A DNA stretch of 64,000 nucleotides, taken from NCBI RefSeq assembly GCF_037893015.1, contig NC_133658.1, positions 287,065,719-287,129,718 of the forward strand, read 5' to 3'. This DNA comes from Macrotis lagotis (taxonomy: Eukaryota; Chordata; Mammalia; Peramelemorphia; Peramelidae). A program made the position numbers and the translations under genes. Shown here piece after piece: positions 41,840-53,949 of the stretch (position 1 is its first letter; every line of letters starts with the position of its first letter). The notes beneath the pieces were generated by a model, which was not told the DNA's origin, made no database searches, and saw nothing but the letters and a program-made list of their open reading frames with translations.

Positions 41840-44800
41840 TGCTCAATTCTTTTTTTTTTTAGTTTTTTGCAAGGCAGTGGGGTTAAGTGGCTTGCCCTAG
41901 GCCACACAGCTAGGTAATTATTAAGTGTCTGAGGTCGGATTTGAACTCAGGTACTCCTGACTCCAGGGCCTGTGCTCTATCCACTGTACCACCTAGCCAC
42001 CCTCAATTCTTTTTTTTAAGAAAAAATTCATTTATTTTGAGTTTTACAATTCTCCCCCCCCCCCCGTTCTTGCTTCCCTTCCCCCACCCCCACCCCCACA
42101 GAAGGTATTCTGTTAGTCTTTACATTGGTTCCATGTTATACATTGATCTCAGTTGAATATGATGACAGAGAAATCATATCCTTAAGGAAGAAAAATAAAG
42201 GATGAGATAGTAAAATTACATAATAATATAACACCTTTTCCCCCCTAATTTCACTGTAATAGTCTTTGGTTTTTGTTCAAAGTCCATAATTCTTTCTCTG
42301 GATACAGATGGTATTCTCCATTGCAGATAGCTCAAAATTGTCCCTGGTTGTTGCACTGAAGGGATGAGCAAGTCCATCAGGGTTGATCATCACCCCCATG
42401 TTGGCTGTTGGGGTGTACAAGGTTTTTCTGGTTCTGCTCATCTTGCTCAGCATCAGTTCATGCAAATCTTTCCAGGCTTCCCTGAATTCCCATCCCTCCT
42501 GGTTTTTAATAGAACAATAGTGTTCCATGACATACATATACCACAGTTTGTTAAGCCATTCCCCAATTGAAGGACATTTACTTAATTTCCAATTTTTTGC
42601 CACCACAAACAGGGTTGCTATAAGTATTTTTGTACAAGTGATGTTTTTAACCCTTTTTATCATCTCTTCAGGGTATAGACCCAGTAGTGGTATTTCTGGG
42701 TTAAAGGGCATACACAATTTTGTTATCCTTTGGGCATAATCCCAAAATGCTCTCCAGAAAAACGGGATGAGTTTACAGCTCCACCAACAATGTATTAGTG
42801 TCCCAGATTTCCTGTATCCCTTCCAACATTCATCATTGTCCTTTCTGGTCATATTGGCCAGTCTGAGAGGTGTGAGGTGGTATCTCAGAGATGCCTTAAT
42901 TTGTATTTCTCTAATAAGTAATGATTTGGAGCAATTTTTCATATGACTATGGATTGCTTTGATTTCCTCAGCTGTAAATTGCCTTTGCATATCCTTTGGC
43001 CATTTGTCAATTGGGGAATGGCTTGTTTTTTTGAAAATTTGACTCAGTTCTCTATATATTTTAGAAATGAGTCCTTTGTCAGAAAGACTAGCTGCAAAAA
43101 TTGTTTACCAATTTACTAGATTTCTTTTGATCTTGGTTACAGTGGTTTTGTCTGTACAAAAGTTTTTAATTTAATGTAGTCAAAATTATCTAGTTTGTTT
43201 TGAATGATGTTCTCTATCTCTTCCTTGGCCATAAACTGTTTCCCTTTCCATAGATCTGACAGGTAAACTACTCCTTGATCTTCTAGTTTGCTTATACTAT
43301 TTTTTTTATGTCTAAATCCTGTATTCATTTGGATCTTATCTTGGTATAGGGTGTGAGGTGTTGGTCTAATCTAAGTTTCTTCCATACTAACTTCCAATAT
43401 TCCCAACAGTTTTTATCCCAATAGCTGGACTCTTTGGGTTTAATCAAACAGCAGATTACTATAATCATTTCCTGCTATTGCACCTAGTCTATTCCACTGA
43501 TCCATGACTCTATTTCTTATCTAATACCAGACAGTTTTGAGGACCAATACTTTATAATATAATTTTAGATCTGGTAAGGCTAAGCCACCTTTTGCACTTT
43601 TTTCTTTGAATCCTTGGAAATTCTTGACTTATTATTTCTCTATATAAATTTACTTACAACTATTTCTAACTCATTAAAGTAATTTTTTGGAATTTTGATT
43701 GGTAGGGTGCTAAACAAGTAGTTTAGTTTTTGTAGAATTGTCATTTTTATTATATTAGCTCGACCTATCCATGAACAGTTGATGTTTGCCCAGGTATTTA
43801 AATCTGATCTTATTTGCGTGAGAAGAGTTTTGTAATTGTTTTCAAAAAGTTTTTGAGTCTGCCTTGGCAGGTAGTCTCCCAGGTATTTTATTTTGTCTGA
43901 GGTTGCTTTGAATGGGATTTCACTTTCTAGCTCTTTCTGCTATATCTTGCTAGTCATATATAGAAATGTTGAGGATTTATGAGGGTGTATTTTATATCCT
44001 GCTACTTTGCTAAAGTTGATAATCATTTCTAGTAGTTTTTTAGATGACTTTTTGGGATTCTCTAGGTATATCATCATGTCATCTACAAAGAGTGAGAGTT
44101 TTGTCTTCTCCTTCCCTGTTCTAATTCCTTCAATTTCTTTTTCTTCTCTTATTGCTGAAGCTAACATTTCTAATATGATATTGAATAGTAGTGGTGATAA
44201 TGGACATCCTTGTTTTCACCCCTGATTTTATTGGGAATGCCTCTAGCCTATCCCCATTGCATATAATGCTTGTTGATGGTTTCAGATAGATACTGCTTAT
44301 TATTCTAAGGAACAAACCATTTATTCCTACACTCTCTAGTGTTTTTAGTAGGAATGGGTGCTGTATTTTATCAAAAAACTTTTTCAGCATCTATTGATAT
44401 GATCATATGATTTCTGATAGGTATATTATTGATATAATTAATTATACTAACAGTTTTCCTAATATTGAACCAACTCTGCATTCTTGGGATAAGGCCTACT
44501 TGATCATAATGTATTATCCTAGTGATAACTTGTTTTAATCCTATCCTAATCATTTAGCTAAAATTTTATTTAAGATTTTTTGCATCTATATTCATCAAGG
44601 AGATAGGTCTATAATTTTCTTTCTCTGTTTTAACTCTTCCTGGTTTAGATATCAACACCATATTGGTGTCATAGAAAGAGTTAGGCAGAGTTCCATCTTT
44701 CCCTATTTTTCTGAAGAGTTTATATAGAATTGGAACCAATCGTTCCTTAAATGTTCAGTAGAATTCACTTATGAATCCATCAGACCCTGGAGTTTTTTTC

Positions 44801-45627
44801 TTAGAGAGTTCAATGATAGCTTGTTGAATTTCTTTTTCTGAGAAAGGGTTGTTTAGGTATTCAATCTCCTCTTCATTTAACCTGGGCAATTTATATTTTT
44901 GTAAATATTCATCCATTTCACTTAGATTATCAAATTTATTGGCATAGAGTTGGGCAAAATAATTTCGAGTTATCACTTTAATTTCCTCCTCATTGATGGT
45001 GAGTTCACTTTTTTTCATTTCAGATACTAGCAATTTGGTTTTCTTCTTTCTTTTTTTTAATCAAGTTGACTAGAGGTCTATCAATTTTATTTTTGTTTCA
45101 TAAAACCAACTCTTGGTTTAATTTATTAGTTCAATGGTTTTCTTGCTTTTGATTTTATTAATTTCTCCTTTAATTTTTAGAATCTTTAATTTGGTATTTA
45201 ATTGGGGGTTTTAATTTGTTCTTTCTCTAATTTTTTTTAGTTGCATATTTAGTTCACTGATTTCTTCTTTCTCTAATTTATTCATGTAAGCATTTAAAGA
45301 TATAATATATCCCCTGACAGCTACCTTGAGTATATCCCATAGGTTTTGGTATGTTGTATATTATTGTCATTATCTAGGATGAAATAATTAATTCTTTCTA
45401 TAATTTGTTGCTTGATCCACTCATTGTTTAAAATGAGGTTATTTAGTTTCCAATTAGTTCTATTAGTTCTGGGTCTATATCTCCCTGGCCCAGTATTGCA
45501 TATTATTTTTATTGCATTGTGATATGAGAAAAATGTATTCACTATTTCTGCCTTTCTGCAATTGATCGTCAGGTTTTTATATCCTAGTACATGGTCAATT
45601 TTTGTGTAATTGGCTGCTCAATTCTTT
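41840..45627 (-). mobile_element. 5'-truncated L1 (ORF2 RT onward) with target-site duplication
   Basis: tgctcaattcttt occurs at 41840-41852 and 45615-45627. Between them lies a minus-strand L1 (about 42005-45614), plus a SINE that entered at the left copy. ORF2 pieces are recognisable: the EN-RT linker (WKLNNLILNNEWIKQQI, 45.4 kb), RT with [14 protein letters not shown] (44.1 kb; FVDD where FADD is usual) and the C-terminal region WKGYRKSGTLIHCWWSCKLI (42.8 kb). ORF1 and the endonuclease are absent. Frameshifts make it inactive. Confidence 0.88.
41853..42001 (-). mobile_element. Marsupial tRNA-derived SINE in the L1 target-site duplication
   Basis: Inverted body from the T-run and ttttttgcaaggcagtgggg to ctgtaccacctagccacc. 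It is followed by another copy of ctcaattctttttttt (42002-42017), so the same target sequence appears three times. Confidence 0.88.
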
Positions 45628-45639
45628 ATGAAATCACAT

Positions 45640-46090
45640 TTAAATTCTTTAGCCTGGCATTTAAGATCCTCCACAATCTGTCAATAATCTGCCTGTATCA
45701 CACAGCTATATGTGTCATAGGTAGGATTTGAATTTAGCTTCTAGTGGCTTCAAGGCCACTAGATTCCACACATTGCTTCCCACATACTTATACAAAATTG
45801 GATTACAATATCAGAGTCTTAGAAATGGAAGTTACTTCAGTGGCCATCTATAAGCAGTCCTTTACTTATAGATGAGGAAACTGAGGACCACAGAAGTTTA
45901 GTGATTGTCTGAGGTCACACAGGCAGTAATTAGTATAGTGATAATTTCAGTCAATCAACAAACATTTATTAAGGGCTTACAATGTGCCAGATCCTATATT
46001 ATACATTAAAGATATAAAAAGAGGTGAAAGGCAGTCCCTGCCCTCAAAGAACTCATAATCTAATGGGACTGTCAATTCAGTTCTCAGCCT
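45640..46090. mobile_element. L2, MIR and L3/CR1-like fragments in a row
   Basis: 45645-45700: taaattctttagcctggcatttaagatcctccacaatctg (L2, +). 45840-45950: gatgaggaaactgaggacca and gaggtcacacaggcag (MIR, inverted). 45960-46070: acatttattaagggcttacaatgtgccaga and cagtccctgccctcaaagaactca (L3/CR1-like). Confidence 0.55.
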
Positions 46091-46655
46091 CAATAAATAT
46101 AATGTATTTTAGGGGTGTGTAAGTGTGGCTAGCATCTGAAAAATTCCAAAAGCCTCTTAAAGGTGGTTTTGCCTTAACCACCTACTATGTGCAGGCAATG
46201 CTTATATAAGACACGTGGTCTTCTGCCCTACAGAATCATATGGAAATGAGATAAATACAGATAACTTACTATATGACAAGTATATCAGAAAAGTACAAAG
46301 CAGGGTTTTATGACTTTCAAAGGGGAAAGGTTATTATTGATGGGAAATGAAGGATGGCTTAGGAAGACATTAAGTAATGTGACCTGAGCCTACTGACTTT
46401 GGCAGATAATTGCATATGATGAGAAAAAACTGGGAGATAGTATTTACCTATATACAAATTGTGAAATTCAAACTAAGTCTCTAGGCAACTCATTCAACTG
46501 CATATTCTTTACACACTTGTGTTGTAAATTCCATAAGAAATGCTTTGTATCTTCTATTATTCCCTGAATTTAATCTGCAATAACTGAGCATAAAGTCACT
46601 TCCTCAATGCTCTTATCTCTAGTGGATGAGTAATAAAGAATGCTCTTGGCTCTAT
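46091..46655 (+). other. Unassigned intron 12 stretch
   Basis: No ORF or repeat recognised. Confidence 0.4.
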
Positions 46656-46850
46656 AAGAATCTACATGTTGGGAGTGGCTAGGTGGCACAGTGGATAGAG
46701 CACTGGCCTTGGATTCAGGAGTACCTGAGTTCAAATGTGGCCTTAGACACTTAATAATTACCTAGCTGTGTGGCCTTGGGCAAGCCACTTAACTCCATTG
46801 CCTTGCAAAAAATAAAAATAAAAAAAACTAAAAAAAAAGAATCTCCATAT
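46656..46850 (+). mobile_element. Marsupial tRNA-derived SINE with target-site duplication
   Basis: Body 46671-46837 (gggagtggctaggtggcacag to cattgccttgcaaaaaataaaa). The flanks aagaatctacat and aagaatctccat differ by one base. Confidence 0.88.
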
Positions 46851-46859
46851 TGTACAGTA

Positions 46860-47675
46860 CCTTAGAGGAGGTTTAATCCCACTTTCTACTTCATACAGGA
46901 AATTCCTCTGTAGCTTTTCTGACATATGAGCATCTAGTCTCTGCTTGGCATTCTAGTGACAGGAGTTCATTACCTCTCTCACAAGGCAGCTCATTGCTTT
47001 GTTGAACAACCAATTGCAAGAAAGTCAAATAGTTGGAATCACCTAATGTGCTGTCTCTTTATTTTATTTATCTGGGATAGAAAGCAATTTCAAGATCATA
47101 TTGGACGTTTCTGTAGGGCTGACTTTAATTTAACTGAATATATCCTATGTGTAAAGAATTGTGTATTTAAAAGGGTGTAATTAAAATAATCTAAAGAACA
47201 GTGTTCCCTCCTCATTTTGTTCTCAAGGAAAACAACGTCTAGCATACATCCCATACTGCCCAGACTGTGATAGTTGAAATACAGTACAGAAAAGCAAAAT
47301 GAAAACCATAAACCCAAAAGAAGTGTTACTGAATGTCTCCTATGTTATCCACAACTAGTAACCAAGATAATGAATATAAAAGCCTCCATTAGTAATGGTG
47401 GATGAGACACAGATTCTGCTTCATGAGGGGAAACAGACACTGAGACACCATGAGGTAGTCCTCTTCTGCTTCTCTTCCTCCTCATTCTATTTTGTAATCC
47501 AACTCTGACCCCTAGGATTCTGACTGCTCATTGATGAGCACTGTCCTTCTCTGACCCAGATCTAGGTCTTCCTTGCCACTTCCCAGCTCTTTCTATGCCA
47601 TTCTTATCCCCTCCCTCCTTTTTTAACTCTAACTCAGAATAGTAATCAACTCCACACCACTATTTCTAGAAAAGA
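46860..47675 (+). other. Unassigned intron 12 stretch
   Basis: 46860-47050 may be MIR-like (aatcccactttctacttcatacagg), but this is weak. Overlapping ORFs near 47.0-47.3 kb show no domain. Confidence 0.35.
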
Positions 47676-48070
47676 CATGTCCAAAGATGACATAAACAAG
47701 AAAAATGACCATTATTGGAAAGATTACAGGAAAGCATACTCGTGTACCATTAGTGTTATTATAAATCAGTTTGGCCATTCTGGAAAGCAATCAGGGACCA
47801 GACTCAGAAATTCATTGAATTGTGCATGGCTGGCAATACCACGTCTAGGTTCATATGTTCAAAAATAATATTCAGGATGGCACAGAACTGGAAATATAGG
47901 GGTAACATATCAGCTGGGGAATGGCTGAATAAATTCTGATTCATGATTACAATGAAATATTATTGTGTCATAAGAAATCATCAAATAAACAGTTTCAGTA
48001 AAAACTTGGAAAGATCTCTGTGAACTGATGTAAAGTGAGCCAGAACCTAGAAAATATTTTTACTTCATTA
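47676..48070 (+). mobile_element. L1 ORF2 3'-end fragment
   Basis: gaccattattggaaagattacagg, then taaatcagtttggccattctggaaagcaat and aaacttggaaagatctctgtgaactgatg are the + strand counterpart of the L1 3' region. Confidence 0.65.
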
Positions 48071-48137
48071 TTTAATAAAGTAAGCAGTATTAAATCTCCA
48101 TCACGAAAATGTCAGGGAGTTTAATAATAACAGCTAG

Positions 48138-48139
<2 letters not shown>

Positions 48140-48208
<69 letters not shown>

Positions 48209-48209
48209 G
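48140..48209 (+). repeat. (AC)n followed by (AT)n microsatellite
   Basis: About 21-22 AC units at 48141-48184, then (at)n to 48208. Confidence 0.95.
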
Positions 48210-48214
48210 GCTTT

Positions 48215-50485
48215 AAGAATTTCTTTTTTAATTGATATTTTATTTTATTTTTCCAAGTATATGTTATGAAAGTTTTTCAACATTCATCTAATGCATATGC
48301 ATATTTATGTTACATAATTTCCTTCCATCCTCCCATCCCATTCCCCTTCTTTCATCAGTGAACAGTCTGGTAAAATTGTACATATACATTTGTGTTTAAC
48401 ATGATTACAAATTTTCATTTTCTGTATGAGGAATTAGAACTAAAGGAAAAGAAAGAAAACATGAGATAGGAAGGAAAAGCAAGAGAATTTTTTTTTAAAT
48501 AAAAGCAGTTTTCATTCAGATTCTATAGTTTTTTGTTTGTTTTTTTCTGCCACTGAATGTGGATAGCATTGTCCACAATAGATCTTCCAGGGTTGTTCTA
48601 GCTCTCTGAACTGCTGAGATGAGTTGTATACTTCAAGGTTGATTAATTCTCAGTGTTGTTGTTAGTGTGTGCAATGTTCTTTCACTTCTGCTCCCTTTGC
48701 TCAGCATCAGTTCCTGAAATTTCAGTGCTTCTCAGGAGTTTGGCCATTCATATTTTCTTACAGAACAATGTACTCCATAGCATTCATAACTTGTTCAACT
48801 ACTGCCCAATTGATGGGCATCCTCTCAATTTCCAATTCTTTGCTACTACACAAAGGGTTGCCATGAATACTTTGGAAATGTGGGACTTTCCTCATTTTTT
48901 TATGATTTCTTCTGGATATAGGTCTAGTGTTGCTGCTGGGTCAAAGGGTATGATAAGTTTTATTGCTCTTTGGGCATAATTCCATATTGCTCTCCAGAAT
49001 GGTTGTATTAGTTCTACCAACAGTGCTTTAATGTCCCAAGTCTCCCACAACCTCTCCAACATTGATAGGTGGAAGGTGGTACTTCATAGTTATTTTAATT
49101 TGCATTGATTCTTTTCAGTAATGATTTGAAGCAGTTTTTCATATAATTATAAATAGCTTTAATTTCTTTGTTTGAAAACTGCCTGTTCATATCTTTTGAC
49201 TATTTACCAATTGGGGAATGACTTGTAACCTTAAAATTTTGATTCAGTTCTTTATATATTTTAACCTTTATCAGGACCCCAGCTATGAATATTATTTCCC
49301 AGCTTTCTCTTTTCCTTCTAATCTTGGCAGCATAACTTTCTCCCTTTTCCATAGATCTGACAGAGTATTTCTTGATCTATTAATTCATCTATGGTGTTGC
49401 TTTTTATATCTAAGTCTTGTACTCATTTTAATCTTATTTTGGTATAGGGTGTGAGATGTTGAATCTGTGCCTAGTTTTTGCCATACTATTTTCCAGTTTT
49501 CTCAACAATTTTTGACAAATAGTGAATTCTTATCCCAGAAACTAATGATTTGGGTTGTCAAAAAGTAGATTACTATAGTCATTCACTCTTTCCTTTGAAC
49601 CTATCCTAATTCATTGGTCCATTACTCTTTTTCTTAACTGGTACCAGGTAGATTTGATGACTACTGCTTTATAATATAGTTTTAGATCAGGTAGAGCAAG
49701 GCCACCATCTTTTACATTTTTTCAAGAGTTCCCTTGATATTTTTGACCTTTTGTTAATTCAGATGAATTTTGTTACTATTTTTTCTAGCTCTGTAAAATG
49801 TTTAGTAGTTTGATTGGTATGGCACTGAATAAGTAATTTAATTTGGGTAGAATTGTCATTTTTATTATATTAACTTGACCTAACCATAAGCAATTAACTT
49901 TTTTTTCAGTTGTTTAGATTTGACTTTATTTGTGTGAAAAGTGCTTTATAATTGTGTTTATAGTTTATGTAGAATTGGAATTAATTGTTCCTTAAATATT
50001 TGGTAGAATTCACTTGTAAATCCATCTGGACCTGGAAACTTTTTTTTAAGGAGCTTGTTGATGGTTTCTTCATTTCTTTTTCTTAAATGGAGTTATTGAA
50101 ATATTTTATTTCCTTTTTCTGTTAATCTGGGCAATAAGTAATTTGGCATACAATTGGGCAAAATAGCTATCTCTTTAATTTCCTCCTTGGTGGTGAGTTC
50201 ACCCTTTTCATTTTTGATACTAGTAATCTGGTTTTCTTCTTTATTTTTTTTAAATCAGATTAACCCAAGGTTTATGTACTTTATTGGTTTTTTCATAAAA
50301 CCAACTCAATTTTATTTATTAGGTCAATAACTTTATTGCTTCCAATTTTATTAATCTCTTCTTTGATTTTCAGAATTTCTAATTTGGCATTTAATTGGAG
50401 ATCCTTAATTTGTTCTTTTTCTAACTTTTTTAGTTGCATACCCAGAACTTGGAGAAATTTATACAATAATAGCATTGTAAATTTA
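48215..50485 (-). mobile_element. Second antisense L1 copy, older, with internal deletion
   Basis: Inverted L1 from 3'UTR (48215-48500) through ORF2 to the region before RT. It is collinear with the copy at 42.0-45.6 kb, except that near 49.96 kb the text jumps from the segment equivalent to about 43.85 kb to that equivalent to about 44.72 kb, losing roughly 0.87 kb including the FVDD motif. More substitutions than the first copy. Confidence 0.8.
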
Positions 50486-50579
50486 AAAATCTTTGAAAGA
50501 AAAAAAAAACAAAAAAGAAGGAAAAGGGATCAGTTGTCTTAAATAATCATTCCTACCTGCCTGTCATTTCCCTGATGGA

Positions 50580-50800
50580 TCTGGAGCAGGGAAGAATGGA
50601 GTTCAAAACCAGCCTCAGATGTTTAGTAGCTATGGGACCCAGGAAGAGTCATCTCCATTTCCTCATCTGTAAAATGGAGATAATGGCACGAGGATCAAAT
50701 AAAATAATAATTATAAAATTCTTAGTGACAATATTTGATATTAGCTATTATTTATATAATTAGTGCTTAACAAAGTATCTGGCAGTTTGTAAGTGACCAT
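50580..50800 (+). mobile_element. MIR/THER-type SINE
   Basis: ctggagcagggaagaatgg, cctcatctgtaaaatggag and a 3' end with agtgcttaacaaagtatctgg. Confidence 0.6.
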
Positions 50801-51660
50801 TTGTTCAGTTGGGTTGTCTCCCACCTCTTATTCCCTAAGATGATGGTTTCCTATTTTAACTCATCATTCTTGATAAACAAGATGTCTGGTTTTCATTTTT
50901 TTCCTCATACTTGTACTGTGAAATTAGTTTACTGGGATTGAAAGGGATACCCTCTTGGTGAGCCAGTTGTGGGGAGGGGAGGAGGAAGATGGGGCACTTC
51001 TCCGCAGTCCCATTGCTTCTTGAGCTCTTTGGTACCTCTAGTATGACCCCTAATCTCAGGTGACATGCTGTGAAGCAGGCCCTGTAGGAACTAATCTATA
51101 TTCATTAAGAAACCAGATTATAGGCCAGAGCTAAACCCAGACCCCTCTTGCCACTTCTGGGTGAGAAAAGAATTTGGACTCCCATCAGCTATGATCTACA
51201 CCTACCCTCCATGACAAAAGAACAGGAGGAGCCAGAGCTGGCTGTCAAATCACTCCCCTTAAAATGAATGGAACCCTCTAATCCCATCCAAACACTCACT
51301 ATCCTGTCACTGACTGCTCTATCACCTTTCCATCACCTAGTCCCACCCCTGTCTTCTTCCTTATTGGGTACAAAGCAATGGCTACTTAGTTCCCTCACTT
51401 TGGGGCAAATTATCCTGGCCTCAGTAGTTTGCCCCAGTATAGTTATGGTTCTGGAAATATCACTTCCCAGAATTGAAATGGGAGTCTTATAAGTATATTA
51501 ATTAATTTACAGCAAATGTTTATTGGACATTTGCCAGCACAGGCTAAATACTGTGCAAAGTATGCTAGATATGAAGTCAAAGGAATTGAGTTCTCATGCC
51601 ATATATCAGAAATTTATTATGTGACTTTGGCTGAACTTCTCTGGGCCACAGTCTTCTCAC
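50801..51660 (+). other. Unassigned intron 12 stretch
   Basis: Slightly more GC-rich than its surroundings at 50.98-51.45 kb. ORF 51268-51492 has no recognised domain. No repeat identified. Confidence 0.35.
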
Positions 51661-51671
51661 TGTTAAATAAG

Positions 51672-51918
51672 GTGATAGTGTTATTGTTTAGTCATGTCCA
51701 ATTTTTCATGGATCTATTTGAGTTTTTTTTTGGCAAAGATACTAGAGTGGTTTGCCATTTCCTTCTTCAGCTCATTTTATAGATAAGGAAACTGAGGTAA
51801 ACAAGGTTAAACAATTTGTTCAGGGTCACACAACTAGTAAGTGTCTGAAGCTAGATTTGAACTCAGGTTTTCTTGACTCCAGGTCCCATGCTCTTTCCAC
51901 TGTGCCACCTAGCTCCTA
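51672..51918 (-). mobile_element. tRNA-SINE with RTE/BovB-like tail, inverted
   Basis: tgttattgtttagtcatgtccaa, ggcaaagatactagagtggtttgcc, gataaggaaactgaggtaaac, and the tRNA-like head inverted at the right (ccactgtgccacctagctcc). Confidence 0.82.
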
Positions 51919-51944
51919 AATTAAGGATTAGGTAGAATAAGATT

Positions 51945-52165
51945 CCCTTGTTGTTGCTTTCAGTCATGTCCAATTCTTTGTAACCCCTCTTGGGGTTTTC
52001 TTGGCAAAGATACCTGGTGTGTCAATTTCTTCTCTAGTTCATTTTTCAGATGAGGAAACTGAGGCATAGTGACTTGCCCAGATCACAAGCTGCTAAGTAT
52101 CTAAGGCTGGATTTAAATGCAGGATGTTGAGTCTTCCTTGACTCCAGGCCCTGAACTTTATCTAC
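51945..52165 (-). mobile_element. Second tRNA-SINE with RTE-like tail, inverted, adjacent
   Basis: tgttgctttcagtcatgtccaattctttg, ttggggttttcttggcaaagatacc, tcagatgaggaaactgaggc. It lies about 27 bp from the previous copy in the same orientation. Confidence 0.8.
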
Positions 52166-52369
52166 TTCCCCCTAAGTTTCCTTCCACAGGCTTAAAATTT
52201 CTGATGACTGCAATGTTACTATAATCATGAAAACTGAAACTGTTTTCAATGTTCTTGGGGGCTAAAAGGTTTATATACATAAAGAGTATTGAGATGACTT
52301 CATAGGATGAGAATGCCAAATGTGTGCTAAATAGTAAATAATATATGAATTTAGAAGAATGAGAAAAAA

Positions 52370-52640
52370 AAAGCACTATGTCCCAGGTACTGTGTTAAGT
52401 ATTGGGGAATACAAATATAAAGAAGCAAGACACTTCCTGCCCTCAAGGAGCTTACATTCTAATAAAAAGAGACAATACAATTAGGGGAAGAGTGATCAAG
52501 GAGGAATAAATTGGACAGGGTTGTCAGAGGGAATGGTGATTATAGTTCTAGAGAAATTCAAAGAGACATGCTTTCCAGGAATGGTAGCACTGAATGGCTT
52601 GGGTTCAAGTTGAAAAGTAGGGAGTGAAAAAAAGGATCAC
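52370..52640 (+). mobile_element. L3/CR1-like LINE fragment
   Basis: actatgtcccaggtactgtg, cacttcctgccctcaaggagcttacattc, then ttccaggaatggtagc in the expected order. Confidence 0.55.
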
Positions 52641-52659
52641 CAGTTTAGAGCTAGAAAAG

Positions 52660-53365
52660 ACCTTAAAGGCTTTTGATTCATTTTATGAATAAGGAAACTG
52701 AGGCAGCCAGATATGTGTTTAAGCATCAGACCCCATCTCTTCTTGATTCCAACTTAATTCCTTCATAGGGCACAGCATAGCATGAACAAGACTGAGAAAC
52801 ATGGTAAGTGTCTTGGAGAGAGAAATAGTGACTCATTAGACACTGCTAGAAGTAAAAGCATAAACAAAAGTGTTTTGCAGGAGGGCATGGTGATTTTAAG
52901 GGACAGTGAAAAGACCACCTCTTTATTTCTTAAGTTGTGTCATTCATCAGCCCTTTGTTGCTGGTGCACCCCTCCAATGATGTGCATGATCACCCATCTA
53001 AGCCTTCTCATTGTGTGCTGTTTTTATCCACATCCTTTTGCAGTTCACCAAAGATCCATCCAGTGTTTGAGAAGTCTTTCTCAGAGCTTGACAGGGAAGA
53101 GCTCCAATGAGTATATATGGGTCAATAAATTGCACGTTTAAGACTTCTACTGTAAATCTAATTTGTTTATGATGACCATTGTTCTCTTGGTGTAAGACTG
53201 TTCCCAAGCCTTCTAGACTTTAGAGTTACATAAGCCAGAATATCTAGGTTTGTGAGGCAACTGACCCAAGTCCTTAAAATCCTATTCACATGGTTGTAGG
53301 AGGGGTCAGGTCATATTACCTAATCTTACTCACCTGCTTTAATATTTCATGGGTATGAGAATACC
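52660..53365 (+). other. Unassigned intron 12 stretch
   Basis: A short MIR core remnant lies at 52680-52710 (aaggaaactgaggcag). The ORFs at 52782-53207 overlap on both strands and lack family resemblance. Confidence 0.35.
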
Positions 53366-53369
53366 ATTA

Positions 53370-53625
53370 ATCAACTAGGTGACATAGTGGATACAGCCTT
53401 TGCCCTGGAGACAGGAAGACCTGAGTTCAAATTCAGCATTAGACATCAATTAGTGGTATGACTCTAGGCAATTCACCTATCCTCTGTTGGTCAGAGTTTC
53501 CTTAACTGTAAAATTAGATCAATTATAGCACCCACCTCCTCCCCCAGGGTGGTTGGGAGATTAAGATAACATTTATAAAGCATCTGAAAAACCTTAAAAG
53601 TTCTCCATTAATGCTAACCAGTTTT
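53370..53625 (+). mobile_element. MIR/THER-type SINE with tRNA-like head
   Basis: caactaggtgacatagtggata, acctgagttcaaattcagc, tctaggcaattcacctatcc and taaagcatctgaaaaacctta. Confidence 0.7.
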
Positions 53626-53775
53626 ATGGTCTATTTATCTCTCATTCTTGGAACAGACATTGTTTTGGTTGGAAGTATCAAAGACTAAAGAAATGGACAG
53701 AAGATTCCCTTTCCTCTCCATCTTTCCTCTTAGTAAGCAATCAGATAATAGATTCTCTGTATTTTGTTCCTCTAG

Positions 53776-53949
53776 AAAAGTCTTGAGAAGGCAACTAAAC
53801 AGGCAGATGTACAGAGCCAAGATCTATTTGAGTATTTACAGACAAGTCTTCACCTTTGGGAGGACCATCGGAGCCAGCTGACCCAGGAAGGAATAAATCT
53901 TGAGAAAAAAATGGAGAACTACCGCTATCAACATGCTTACAATACTGAG
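53776..53949 (+). CDS. CCDC180: CCDC180 coding exon 13 (last in window)
   Basis: Acceptor tgttcctctag, then KSLEKATKQADVQSQDLF, EYLQTSLHLWEDHRSQL and KKMENYRYQHAYNTE; 58 codons. Donor ACTGAG|gtaaaa, phase 0. Long amphipathic helix pattern. No later exon is found before 64,000, so the next lies outside the window or was missed. Confidence 0.85.

Noticed and set aside
42277..42990. 237-residue minus ORF as a host gene
   Set aside because: It is the C-terminal part of L1 ORF2 (WKGYRKSGTLIHCWW region).
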